Shown one piece after another: positions 1-8,145 of a stretch of 64,000 bases of DNA. The notes under the pieces were generated by a model. That model did no database searches and was not told where the DNA came from. It was given only the letters and a program-made list of their open reading frames with translations. The stretch is from the NCBI RefSeq assembly GCF_015711475.1, contig NZ_CP065027.1, positions 620,001 to 684,000 on the forward strand, written 5' to 3'. The first letter of the stretch is position 1. The number at the start of each line of letters is the position of its first letter. Both the position numbers and the translations under genes were made by a program. This DNA comes from Actinomyces trachealis. GTDB taxonomy: Bacteria > Actinomycetota > Actinomycetes > Actinomycetales > Actinomycetaceae.

Positions 1-133
1 GTCCCTGCTGGGTGACACCCATATCCACGGTCCGGAGGGTGTGCGCTTCTACACCCGTGCCAAGGCGGTGACCAGCCGCTGGCCCTCTGAGAAGACCTAT
101 GCGGCCACCATGTCCTTCCAACGGGAGGAGTAG
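1..133 (+). CDS. C-terminal fragment of an unidentified protein, cut by window start
   Basis: The frame beginning at base 2 is open to a TAG at 131-133 and gives 43 residues ending in MSFQREE. The start lies outside the window. The piece is too short to name. Position upstream of a catabolic operon, and the shared operator sites nearby, make a regulator such as a GntR-family protein with a UTRA-type end a reasonable guess, but no diagnostic motif is visible. Confidence 0.5.
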   Translation, partial: SLLGDTHIHGPEGVRFYTRAKAVTSRWPSEKTYAATMSFQREE

Positions 134-216
134 TCCTGTCAGGCTGAGGGCGCTCACCAGATCTGGGCGGTGTGGCCTTCGATCGCGCGGTCATGCGGGT
201 ACACAGAACCGCAAAA

Positions 217-245
217 TGTCCTGACTAAAGCAATTGTCGGGACAA
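217..245. promoter_or_regulatory. Putative double operator upstream of the iolG-ABC operon
   Basis: Two copies of a palindromic motif lie in the 217-nt gap before the dehydrogenase gene. The copy at 234-245 reads TTGTC-GG-GACAA, a perfect palindrome apart from the two central bases. A weaker copy, TGTC-CT-GACTA, covers 217-228. The same TGTC-NN-GAC(A/T)A core recurs at 5240-5251 and 7549-7560, before the other two transcription units of this cluster. That distribution is what a dedicated local repressor would need; the binding protein is not identified. Confidence 0.6.
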
Positions 246-350
246 AGCCCTTCATGTAATCTGCCTCATAGACGGTGCGGCAAAGTCGCTCCGCCGTCGT
301 CCTTTCGTTGAAGCGCCGTCAAGGAAGACGGTCAGCCCGAGGAGCAAAAC

Positions 351-1400
351 ATGGTCACAAACAACAGTGGGGGCACTGTACGCATCGCCCTGATAGGCGC
401 CGGGCGCATCGGCGTCGGGCATGCGGCAGCCCTCGCGGCCATCCCAGAGGTGAGCCTCACCGTCTGCGACGCCGACGCCGCACGAGCCCTGCAGGTGACA
501 CAGGAAACTGGGGCCGCCCACAGGGTTGAGGTGGCCACCTCAACCGCCGAGGAGGTGCTCGCGCGCCCTGAGACGTACGACGGCGTCGTCATCGCCACAC
601 CAACCGCCACCCACGAGGAACTGGTGCTGGGCTGCGCCCACGCCAGACTGCCCTTCTTCTGCGAGAAGCCGGTAGCCATGGACCTAGAAGGCACCCGCCG
701 CTGCATCCAGGCCGTGCACACCTCCGGCGTCGCCTCCCAGATCGGCTTCCAGCGGCGCTTCGACCCGGGCTACCAGGAGGCGCGCCGTCGCATCAGCGCG
801 GGAGAACTCGGTCAGGTCCACCGCATCCATATGCTCACCTGCGACCAAAACCCTCCACCGGAACCCTTCGTGGCGCACTCCGGCGGCATCTGGCGTGACT
901 GTCTCATCCACGACATTGACGTGCTCCGCTGGGTCACCGGCCATGAGGTGGAAGAGGTCTTCGCCTACGGCGCAGTGCGCGGCGCCGAGTACTTTGCCAC
1001 CTACGGCGACATCGACGAGGGCGTAGCGCTCATGCGGATGGATGATGACACGCTGGTGACCGCGCACACATCCCGCAACAACGGCCAGGGCTACGACGTG
1101 CGCATGGAGGTCTCCGGCACACTGTCCAACGCCACTGTGGGCCTGGAGCCGAAAGTGCCGCTCGTAAGCGTCGAGCCGGGCGTCACCTTCCCTGACGACG
1201 AGCCCTGGGTGGACTTCATCGCCAGGTTCAAAGGCTGCTACGAGGCTGAGCTGCGCGCCTTCGTCGAGGTCGCTGCTGGCCGTGCACCCAGCCCCTGCAC
1301 CATTGATGACGCCCTGGAGGCCCTGCACGTGGCTCTGGCCATCGGCCGGTCACGCCAGGAAGGGCGCCCCGTTAAGGTCTCTGAGATCCGCACCCACTGA
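351..1400 (+). CDS. iolG: Inositol 2-dehydrogenase-like Gfo/Idh/MocA oxidoreductase
   Basis: NAD(P)-dependent oxidoreductase of 349 residues, the usual length for the family. The N-terminal Rossmann fold begins ALIGAGRIGVGHA (about residues 11-23). The EKP signature (CEKPVAMD) is near residue 106, and the catalytic region contains GGIWRDCLIHDIDVLRW with the expected Asp and His. GFQRRFDPGY and SRNNGQGYD match the pattern of myo-inositol 2-dehydrogenases, which oxidise inositol to 2-keto-myo-inositol. The ATG at 351 is preceded by GAGGAG. It is the first gene of an operon with an ABC sugar importer that starts 36 nt downstream. Cyclitol specificity is inferred from these motifs plus the IolE-like gene nearby; another polyol is possible. 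Confidence 0.8.
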   Translation: MVTNNSGGTVRIALIGAGRIGVGHAAALAAIPEVSLTVCDADAARALQVTQETGAAHRVEVATSTAEEVLARPETYDGVVIATPTATHEELVLGCAHARLPFFCEKPVAMDLEGTRRCIQAVHTSGVASQIGFQRRFDPGYQEARRRISAGELGQVHRIHMLTCDQNPPPEPFVAHSGGIWRDCLIHDIDVLRWVTGHEVEEVFAYGAVRGAEYFATYGDIDEGVALMRMDDDTLVTAHTSRNNGQGYDVRMEVSGTLSNATVGLEPKVPLVSVEPGVTFPDDEPWVDFIARFKGCYEAELRAFVEVAAGRAPSPCTIDDALEALHVALAIGRSRQEGRPVKVSEIRTH

Positions 1401-1436
1401 TCCAATAGCCACACCAAAGGAAGGAGGAGGCCAGAT

Positions 1437-2972
1437 ATGGCAGCAGACACCGCGCAGACGCCGCTGCTGGAGGCCCAGGGGATCACCAAACGCTTTCCCG
1501 GCGTGCTGGCCCTCGACGACGTCCAGTTCACCCTGCGGCCCGGGGAGGTACACTCGCTCGTAGGTGAGAACGGCGCAGGCAAGTCCACCCTGATGAAAGT
1601 CCTGGGCGGAATCCACAAGCCGGACGCAGGTGTGCTGCGCCTGAGCGGGGTGGAAACCACCATCGACGGCCCCTTGGACGCCCAGTCCAAGGGCATCTCG
1701 ATCATCCATCAGGAACTCAACCTCATGCCCGACCTGACCGTCGAGCAGAACATCTTCTTCGGCCGGGAGCAGTACGAGGGCATCCGCTTCAACCTCTCCC
1801 CGTCCAAGATGCGCAAGGCGACCAAGGAGCTGCTGGAGCGTGTCGGCCTCCACCTGGCCCCAGACGCCCGCGTAGGTGACCTGACGGTAGCTACCCAGCA
1901 GATGGTGGAGATCGCCAAGGCCCTGTCCTTCGACGCCAAGATCCTCATCATGGACGAGCCGACGGCGGCCCTCACCGACCGGGAGACCGAGGCCCTGTTC
2001 AAGGTGATGGAGGACTTCGTCAAGCCAGACACCGCCATCGTCTACATCTCCCACCGCATGAACGAGATCAAACGGGTCTCTGACACGATCACCGTCATGC
2101 GGGACGGCCGCTGGGTCTCCACCAGCCCCGCCGAGACCCTCACGATCGACGACATCATTGAGAAGATGGTGGGGCGGCGCATCGAGTCGAATATCCGCCC
2201 CCAGCCAGGCGACCCGAACGCTGAGGTCGTCCTCAAGGTCGAGGGCCTAAGCACCAAGAAGCTCCTCAAGGACGTCAGCTTTGAACTCCGCCGTGGTGAG
2301 ATCCTGGGCTTCGCGGGGCTGGTGGGCGCGGGCCGCACCGAGACTGCGCGCGCCCTGATCGGCGCCGACCCCAAGACTTCCGGGCGTGTGGAGATCGCGG
2401 GGCAGGAGGTCAACATCAAGTCCCCTGAGGACGCGGTCAAGCATTCCTTGGCCTACCTGTCCGAGGACCGTAAGCGCTACGGCCTGCTGCTGGACAAGGA
2501 CCTAGTGCTCAACACAGCCCTGCCCTCCTATCGCGTCTGGTCGCGGGGCATCATCGTGGACGACTCCCAGGCCGCCGGCACCGCCGCACGCTACATCGAC
2601 CGCCTGCGGGTAAAGACCCCCTCCGCACGGCAGCGGGCCAAGAACCTCTCCGGCGGCAACCAGCAGAAGGTTGTCATCGGCAAGTGGCTGGCACGCGACT
2701 GCGACATCCTCATCTTTGATGAGCCGACCCGCGGTATCGACGTCGGCGCAAAGGACGAAATCTACGACCTGCTGAACCAGCTGGCCGCCCAGGGTAAATC
2801 CATCATCGTCATCTCCTCTGAGATCCCCGAGGTGCTACGCCTCGCGCAGAGGATCGTCGTCATGTGGGAGGGCCGGGTCACCGGCACCATCCGTAACGAC
2901 GAAGCCACCCAGAACTCAATCATGGCACTGGCCACCGGCCAGGCCAGCACGAAGACGAAGGAGTCAGCGTGA
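1437..2972 (+). CDS. Sugar/cyclitol ABC importer, duplicated ATP-binding subunit (RbsA/MglA type)
   Basis: 511-residue protein with two fused ABC domains, typical of CUT2 importers. Domain 1 has Walker A GENGAGKS (residues 43-50) and Walker B ILIMDEPTAAL. Domain 2 starts near residue 255; its P-loop is the divergent GLVGAGRTE normal for this family, followed by signature LSGGNQQK and Walker B ILIFDEPTRGID. It energises uptake through the permease that follows. The stop overlaps the GTG of the permease by 4 nt, so translation is probably coupled. A strong AAGGAGG ribosome site lies before ATG 1437. The substrate is inferred from context as inositol or a related cyclitol. Confidence 0.88.
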   Translation: MAADTAQTPLLEAQGITKRFPGVLALDDVQFTLRPGEVHSLVGENGAGKSTLMKVLGGIHKPDAGVLRLSGVETTIDGPLDAQSKGISIIHQELNLMPDLTVEQNIFFGREQYEGIRFNLSPSKMRKATKELLERVGLHLAPDARVGDLTVATQQMVEIAKALSFDAKILIMDEPTAALTDRETEALFKVMEDFVKPDTAIVYISHRMNEIKRVSDTITVMRDGRWVSTSPAETLTIDDIIEKMVGRRIESNIRPQPGDPNAEVVLKVEGLSTKKLLKDVSFELRRGEILGFAGLVGAGRTETARALIGADPKTSGRVEIAGQEVNIKSPEDAVKHSLAYLSEDRKRYGLLLDKDLVLNTALPSYRVWSRGIIVDDSQAAGTAARYIDRLRVKTPSARQRAKNLSGGNQQKVVIGKWLARDCDILIFDEPTRGIDVGAKDEIYDLLNQLAAQGKSIIVISSEIPEVLRLAQRIVVMWEGRVTGTIRNDEATQNSIMALATGQASTKTKESA

Positions 2973-4009
2973 GCACTGCAGCACCCGTCAAGCCCCAACG
3001 AGGCTCGACCCAGCCGCCCACGGCCCCGGTGAACCAAAGGGCTGACCTGATGGACTTCCTCAGGCGTAACGCATCCCAGGTCCTGGTGCTGGTCTCGGAA
3101 CTCGTCCTGATCGTGGTCTTCTCGATTGCGAGCCCCTACTTCTTCCAGCTTTCCAACTTCTCGGCCCTGCTGCTGGACGCCTCCGTATACGTCCTGCTGG
3201 CGCTGGGCCTAACCTTCGTCATCGCCACCGGCGGCATCGACCTGACCCCCGGCTTCGGCATCGCCTTCACCTCGGTGTGCCTAGCGGTGGTCATGAGATG
3301 GGCTGGAGGGCATGGGCTGAGCACCCCGCTGGTGATCTTTCTGGGTGTGCTGGTGGGCCTGCTAGCTGGCGCCCTGATGGGCACGATTAACGGCTTCCTG
3401 GTGGCCTACCTGCGTATGCAGCCCATGATCGCCACCCTGGCCATGATGCTTATCGCCTGGGGCATGGCCATGGTCCTGTCCGGCACCTCCGCCATCCCAC
3501 TGTCCGGCTTCCCGGCTTTCCTGACGCTCGGGCAGGGACGCACCCTCGGCATCACCAACGCCATGTTCCTGGTGGTGGCCGCCGCCCTGGTGGCCGCCTA
3601 CCTGCTCAACCGCACCCTGATCGGGCGCTACGCCCTGGCCATCGGCTCCAACGAGGAGGCCACGCGCCTGTCTGGTGTGAACGTCAAGCGCTGGAAGCTG
3701 TACGTCTACGCCCTGGGCGGCACCTTCACCGGCCTGGCGGGTATCCTCATGGCCTCCCGCCTGGCTTCCGGAAAGCCTGACGTCGGCCAGTCCTACGAGA
3801 TGTACGCCATCGCCGCTGCGGTCTTGGGTGGCGCCTCCCTGATGGGTGGCAAGGCTTCCGTCTTCGGCTCGGTGATCGGCGCCGTCGTCATTGCCACCAT
3901 CCGTAACGGCGCGGTGCTCATGGGCATCCCCGACCAGTGGCAGAAGGTGCTGCTGGGTGTGGTGGTCCTCGGGGCCGTCTACCTGGACACCCGCCGCACC
4001 GACAAGTGA
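2969..4009 (+). CDS. CUT2 sugar ABC transporter permease (RbsC-like)
   Basis: 346-residue integral membrane protein with about 8-10 hydrophobic segments. It carries the RbsC-like signatures GGIDLTPG (about residue 90), GTINGFLVAYLRMQPMIATL and AIGSNEEATRLSGV, and ends in the AVLGGASLMGG and GSVIGAV blocks. The GTG start at 2969 sits inside the end of the ATPase gene (GTGA overlap). The N-terminal 30 residues are hydrophilic and precede the first membrane helix. It forms the transmembrane channel for the adjacent ATPase and binding protein. Confidence 0.88.
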   Translation: MSTAAPVKPQRGSTQPPTAPVNQRADLMDFLRRNASQVLVLVSELVLIVVFSIASPYFFQLSNFSALLLDASVYVLLALGLTFVIATGGIDLTPGFGIAFTSVCLAVVMRWAGGHGLSTPLVIFLGVLVGLLAGALMGTINGFLVAYLRMQPMIATLAMMLIAWGMAMVLSGTSAIPLSGFPAFLTLGQGRTLGITNAMFLVVAAALVAAYLLNRTLIGRYALAIGSNEEATRLSGVNVKRWKLYVYALGGTFTGLAGILMASRLASGKPDVGQSYEMYAIAAAVLGGASLMGGKASVFGSVIGAVVIATIRNGAVLMGIPDQWQKVLLGVVVLGAVYLDTRRTDK

Positions 4010-4121
4010 CTGGCCTTCCAACATGTCTTCCGGGGAACCTGCCCCGGTCTGATTAGCAAACCATCAACCCTCACGAGGCCAGCCTCCGACCTGAGGCCCC
4101 TCACCACACAAGGAGAGAACA

Positions 4122-5087
4122 ATGAGGTTCAAGAAGGCGCTGGGAGTCGCGGCGGTGCTCGCGCTCTCCGCCACCGGACTGGCCGCCTGTGGCGGCGGTG
4201 CCGGCGGCTCTGACAACAAGACCATTGCCGTCGTGGCCAAAGGTTACGCCAGCCCCTTCTGGGCGGCGGTGCGCTCCGGTGTGGAGCAGGCGGGTAAGGA
4301 CCTGGGGTACACCGTTACCTTCAACGGCCCGGACACGGAGACGGACGTCCCCCGCCAAAACGACCAACTCAACCAGGCCCTAGTAAAGAGGCCTGCTGCC
4401 TTGGTTTTTGCGGCGCTCGACTCTGACGCCCAGGGCACTGTGCTACAGCAGTTCCAGGACGCGTCCATCCCAGTGGTGGCTTTTGATTCCGGTGTACCGG
4501 GCTCCGAGATTCCTAAGACGACTGTGGCGACGGACAACAAGGCTGCCGCCGCTGAGGGCGCTCAGCACATGGCCGAGCTAATCGGCAAGAAGGGCAAGGT
4601 CGCCATCATCTGCCACTCCCAGACCTCGCTGACTGGTCAGGACCGCGAGAAGGGCTTCAAGGAGTGGGTGGAGAAGAATGCTCCTGAGATCCAGATCGTG
4701 GACACCCAGTACAACAACTCCGACCAGGCAGTTGCCCAGCAGCAGGCTGCCGCTATCCTCCAGGCGAACCCGGACGTGGTGGGCATCTTCGCCACTGACG
4801 ACGACGGCGCTGTCGCCGCTGCCCAGGCCACCGATACCGCTGGCATGACCAGCACCGTCAAGATCGTCGGCTTCGACTCCGGTAAGCCCCAGATGGACTT
4901 GATCACCAAGGGCACCATCTCTGGCTCCGTAACGCAGAACCCCTTCCAGATGGGATACGAGGCTGTGAAGGCTGCGGACAAGGTCATCAAGGGTGAGACG
5001 CTCGACAAGTTCATCGACTCCGGTTACTACTGGTACGACAAGAACAACATGAGCGACGAGAACATCAAGAAGGCTGTCTACGAGTGA
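4122..5087 (+). CDS. Periplasmic-type sugar-binding lipoprotein of the ABC importer (RbsB-like)
   Basis: 321 residues. The N-terminus MRFKKALGVAAVLALS is a lipoprotein signal with lipobox LAAC near residue 23, so the protein should be anchored outside the membrane. The body is a type I binding fold: AVVAKGYASPFWAAVRSGVEQAG, QALVKRPAALVFAALDS, then hinge segments AIICHSQTSLTGQDREKGF and ATDDDGAVAAAQA. GFDSGKPQMDLI marks the C-terminal ligand pocket. AAGGAGAG precedes ATG 4122. It is the last gene of the operon and is followed by a strong terminator. It would capture the cyclitol or sugar substrate. Confidence 0.88.
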   Translation: MRFKKALGVAAVLALSATGLAACGGGAGGSDNKTIAVVAKGYASPFWAAVRSGVEQAGKDLGYTVTFNGPDTETDVPRQNDQLNQALVKRPAALVFAALDSDAQGTVLQQFQDASIPVVAFDSGVPGSEIPKTTVATDNKAAAAEGAQHMAELIGKKGKVAIICHSQTSLTGQDREKGFKEWVEKNAPEIQIVDTQYNNSDQAVAQQQAAAILQANPDVVGIFATDDDGAVAAAQATDTAGMTSTVKIVGFDSGKPQMDLITKGTISGSVTQNPFQMGYEAVKAADKVIKGETLDKFIDSGYYWYDKNNMSDENIKKAVYE

Positions 5088-5143
5088 CAGGTGCTTGACG
5101 CTCATCTACTGGCGCCAGGTGTCTGAGCCTGGACCAGTCCATG

Positions 5144-5190
5144 CAGCCGCCCCTCCCACGGTGAGTGCCGGGGGAGGGGCGGCTGATTGT
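5144..5190 (+). terminator. Strong intrinsic-type hairpin after the ABC operon
   Basis: Perfect 14-bp stem: 5144-5157 pairs with 5172-5185 (CAGCCGCCCCTCCC with its complement), with a 14-nt loop, followed by ATTGT. The T-run is short, as is common in high-GC actinobacteria. Confidence 0.8.
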
Positions 5191-5239
5191 CCGCACAGGT
5201 GCCCTGGGGTACGACGCCAGAGAACCAGGAACAGAGGGT

Positions 5240-5251
5240 ATGTCCTGACAA
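5240..5251. promoter_or_regulatory. Copy of the shared operator upstream of the MDR dehydrogenase
   Basis: ATGTC-CT-GACAA, with a perfect TGTC/GACA palindrome around two central bases. It lies 66 nt before the dehydrogenase start and matches the sites at 234-245 and 7549-7560, linking this gene to the same regulator. Confidence 0.55.
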
Positions 5252-5316
5252 AAGGGTGAATTTGGCGTAGAATTACCTAACCGCGCGGACACAACGGGGC
5301 CTCGTCAGAAAGGTGC

Positions 5317-6465
5317 ATGCCCATGACCCAGGAAGCCGTCCAGATCCCACCAACCATGCGCGCCGCCGTCCTACGCGACCCCGCCAAAGGCCTAGAGGTG
5401 GAGACCCTGCACACCCCCAAGCCACGCTTCGGGGAGGTACTCATCAAGGTCGCCGCCTGCGGTCTGTGCCACTCGGACCTGCATGTCATCGGCGGCGCCA
5501 TCGCCTTCCCCTTGCCTGCCGTACTTGGGCACGAGGTCACCGGCACCGTCGTCGAGCTGGGACCAGGCAACGAGCACTCCGGGCTGAAGCTTGGGCAGCA
5601 TGTGGCCGGCGGCTTCCTCATGCCTTGCGGGCAGTGCCCCGCCTGTGCCGCCGGGCGCGACGAACTCTGCGGCCCCTTCTTTGAACTCAACCGACTCAAA
5701 GGCGTCTTATATGACGGCGAAACCCGGCTCAGGGCGCTAGGAGGCGAGCCTGTCTACATGTACTCCATGGGCGGCCTGGCCGAATATGCCGTCGTGCCCG
5801 CCACCGCCCTGGCGTCCGTCCCCGACTCTATGGAACTCGTGCCCGCGGCGATCCTAGGCTGTGCCGCCATGACTGGCTTCGGTGCGGTGCGCCGAGGCGC
5901 CGACCTGCGCCACGGGGAGAGCGTCGCGGTGGTGGCCGTCGGCGGGGTCGGCACCAACATCGTGCAGATATCCCGCGTGTTTGGGGCCAGTCAGGTGATC
6001 GCCATCGACGTCGACGACGACAAGCTCGCCCCAATGGTGGGCTACGGCGCCACCGCCACCATAAACTCCGCCACCCAGGATGCTCGCACAGAGGTCCTCA
6101 GGCTGACCGGAGGTCGTGGCGTCGACGTCGCCTTTGAGGCCCTGGGGGTGCCCGCCACCTGGACCACCGCCCTGGACATTCTGGCTGACGGTGGCCGCAT
6201 GGTCCCGATCGGCCTGGGGACGGGCATGCAGACGGCAGGTGTGGAGATCAACCGCACCGTGCGTCGCTCCCAGAAAATCCTCGGCTCTTACGGGGCGCGC
6301 ACCCGCCAGGACCTGCCCGCCGTCGTTGATCTGGCCGCCCGCGGAGTTATCAACTACCGCGACGTCGTCTCCCGCCGTTACCCGCTGGAACAGGCTGCTC
6401 AGGGGTATCAGGCCCTGCGTGACCGGCACATCCAAGGCCGGGCCGTGGTGGATATGAGCCTTTGA
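5317..6465 (+). CDS. Zinc-dependent medium-chain alcohol/polyol dehydrogenase
   Basis: 382-residue MDR-family dehydrogenase. Catalytic zinc ligands are visible in CGLCHSD (about residue 49), GHEVTG and the later LGCAAMTGFG. The structural zinc site has four Cys in CGQCPACAAGRDELC. The nucleotide-binding domain contains AVGGVGTNIVQ and IAIDVDDDKL, an acidic end to beta-2 that favours NAD over NADP. GAAAGG precedes ATG 5317; ATG 5323 is an alternative. The operator shared with iolG and iolE suggests that it oxidises a cyclitol intermediate. In Thermotoga a zinc MDR enzyme takes part in inositol breakdown, so a similar role is possible, but this is inference. A plain alcohol dehydrogenase is the alternative. 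Confidence 0.8.
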   Translation: MPMTQEAVQIPPTMRAAVLRDPAKGLEVETLHTPKPRFGEVLIKVAACGLCHSDLHVIGGAIAFPLPAVLGHEVTGTVVELGPGNEHSGLKLGQHVAGGFLMPCGQCPACAAGRDELCGPFFELNRLKGVLYDGETRLRALGGEPVYMYSMGGLAEYAVVPATALASVPDSMELVPAAILGCAAMTGFGAVRRGADLRHGESVAVVAVGGVGTNIVQISRVFGASQVIAIDVDDDKLAPMVGYGATATINSATQDARTEVLRLTGGRGVDVAFEALGVPATWTTALDILADGGRMVPIGLGTGMQTAGVEINRTVRRSQKILGSYGARTRQDLPAVVDLAARGVINYRDVVSRRYPLEQAAQGYQALRDRHIQGRAVVDMSL

Positions 6466-6479
6466 GGAGGTAGAGGAAA

Positions 6480-6524
6480 CGTCAGTGCCCACCGCTCGGA
6501 GAGAGAAAGCGGTGGGTGCCGACG
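6480..6524. terminator. Bidirectional hairpin between convergent genes
   Basis: A 17-position stem (6480-6496 with 6508-6524) containing a perfect CCCACCGCT/AGCGGTGGG core, two G-U pairs and one mismatch, and an 11-nt loop. It lies between the convergent MDR dehydrogenase and IolE-like genes. Confidence 0.65.
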
Positions 6525-6554
6525 TGTGCCGTGACGGCATCAGGGGAGTGGGGC

Positions 6555-7481
6555 TCAGATAGTGAAGAGCCTGGACTCGATGTACTCCCGGGCCTTGACC
6601 GCGTACTCGTGCGGGTTGGCCACGGCCGGGTCCTGCTCAGCCTCCACCAGGATCCAACGCTTGTAGTCGTGCTCTACCAGGAGCTTGTACGGCTCAGTGA
6701 AGTCAATGCAGCCGTCACCAGGCACTGTGAACATGCCGTTCATGAAGGAGTCCAGGAAGGAGCGCTCCGCCGCCCGGGACTCCGCCAGCTTCTCCGGGCG
6801 CACATCCTTGAAGTGCACGTGCTTGACCCGGTCAATGGTGGCCTCCAGCAGACCCATCACGTCGCCGTCGCCCACGTAGGCGTGGCCCGTGTCAAAGAGC
6901 AGCCCAACTTTGGTGGGGTCCGTGAGTTCCATGAGGCGGATGGTCTCCGCCTTGGTCTGCACCACTGTGCCCAGGTGGTGGTGGTAGACAAGCTCTAGGC
7001 CGTGCTCGTGCGCGATGTCCCCTAGACGGTTCAGCCCTGCAGCCAGGACCGGCCACTCAGCGTCCTTGAGGACCGGCTTGTTGGTGAAGATGCAGACGTC
7101 ACGCTGACCTTGCACAGAACCAGTCTGCTCGGAGACGACCACATGCGTGGCACCCAGGTACTGCAAGTACTCGCAGGTGGTGGTGAAGTCAGGGATGACG
7201 CCCTCCACGCCGTCGCGCAGGATGAAGGAGGAGAACCACTGCGCCACGATCTTGATGCCGCGCGCCTCAGCCAGCTCCTTGACCACCTCGCGGGGTGGGA
7301 AGAAGCCACCGCACTCAGTGCCCCGGTAGCCGACGTCCGCCAGGTCCAAGAGCATGTCATCCAGCGTGTTGTACGCGCCGACCTCTGGAATGTCGTCATT
7401 GCGCCAAGAGATCGGATGCATGCCCCAGGTGATGCCGTGGGGGTCGGTGATGGCGGTTGCCGGATCCAGCCGGAAGGTCAT
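6555..7481 (-). CDS. iolE: Myo-inosose-2 dehydratase-like TIM-barrel protein (IolE family)
   Basis: 308-residue sugar phosphate isomerase/epimerase-fold (AP endonuclease 2 type) protein. The N-terminal motifs WGMHPISWRNDDIPEVG and GYRGTECGGFFP, then QWFSSFILRDG, follow the IolE pattern closely. Candidate metal ligands lie in ELVYHHHLGTVV, LLFDTGHAYVGDGD, VKHVHFKDVRP and the C-terminal ILVEAEQD. IolE enzymes dehydrate 2-keto-myo-inositol to a trihydroxycyclohexanedione. The gene faces the MDR dehydrogenase, and its promoter holds a third copy of the shared operator. The next canonical enzymes (IolD, IolB, IolC, IolJ) are not in this window. Confidence 0.82.
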   Translation of the reverse strand: MTFRLDPATAITDPHGITWGMHPISWRNDDIPEVGAYNTLDDMLLDLADVGYRGTECGGFFPPREVVKELAEARGIKIVAQWFSSFILRDGVEGVIPDFTTTCEYLQYLGATHVVVSEQTGSVQGQRDVCIFTNKPVLKDAEWPVLAAGLNRLGDIAHEHGLELVYHHHLGTVVQTKAETIRLMELTDPTKVGLLFDTGHAYVGDGDVMGLLEATIDRVKHVHFKDVRPEKLAESRAAERSFLDSFMNGMFTVPGDGCIDFTEPYKLLVEHDYKRWILVEAEQDPAVANPHEYAVKAREYIESRLFTI

Positions 7482-7548
7482 GACAGTCTCCTAGGGTGGG
7501 CGTGGCCCGGGCCGCCCCGAGCCTCCTTGCTCGCCCAAGAAAGTCTAA

Positions 7549-7560
7549 TTGTCAGGACTA
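7549..7560. promoter_or_regulatory. Copy of the shared operator upstream of iolE
   Basis: TTGTC-AG-GACTA, 68 nt upstream of the iolE-like start on the minus strand, same core as the sites at 234-245 and 5240-5251. No gene or other signal was seen in the rest of 7482-7646. Confidence 0.55.
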
Positions 7561-7646
7561 ATACGGTCTAGGGTTTGAGTGGATCAAAGCTGGCCTAAAT
7601 CGTGACTCCGCAAACCTGGGCCTCTGCCTGAGTCCAAGCGGTGGCC

Positions 7647-7925
7647 TCAGTCCAGGTCAAAGAGCTGGATTACGCGGCCACCCCCAAAGAACAGGGTGCC
7701 TAGCAGTCCGGCGGTGCCCACGAAGGTCAGGACATGGGTGAAGGTCAACAGACCGGCCGCCGTGACCGCCAGGGACAGCAAGCCAATGCCCAGCACCTTC
7801 ACGAGTAGCTGACGGACAGCGCCAGCAGGGGCCTCGGTGTCGGGGTTGAAGGCGTCACGCTCAGAGAAGTCGATGGAGTCAAGCACCGACTGGGCGGTAA
7901 CCAGCGGGGTGTTGGCGGTGGACAT
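7647..7925 (-). CDS. Small two-helix membrane protein, unknown function
   Basis: 92 residues starting MSTANTPLV. The ATG at 7925 is preceded by GAGCGAGAG, a better start than the open frame upstream, which continues to 8069 without coding character. A hydrophilic N-terminal 40 residues with an acidic stretch precede two hydrophobic helices (LLVKVLGIGLLSLAVTAAGLL and VLTFVGTAGLLGTLFF). It stands alone, divergent from guaA. I do not recognise the family; similar small membrane proteins are common in actinobacteria. Confidence 0.55.
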   Translation of the reverse strand: MSTANTPLVTAQSVLDSIDFSERDAFNPDTEAPAGAVRQLLVKVLGIGLLSLAVTAAGLLTFTHVLTFVGTAGLLGTLFFGGGRVIQLFDLD

Positions 7926-8145
7926 CTGCTCTCGCTCTTGTGCTCGCGGCAAGAGCGGCGGGCCGCGTCCTGCACGGCTCCGTACCAGGACGTCTGAGGT
8001 CCCGTTTTGACATATCAAACAGTAGGGATCTAAGAGTCGGGCTGTCCAGCTTGAGGGGCTGTGAGACACGTCCTGAGACGGCCCTCACGGCTCTCACGGT
8101 GAAGGGGTGTCAAAGCAGCAAATAGGACGCGGATATCCTAGGCCG

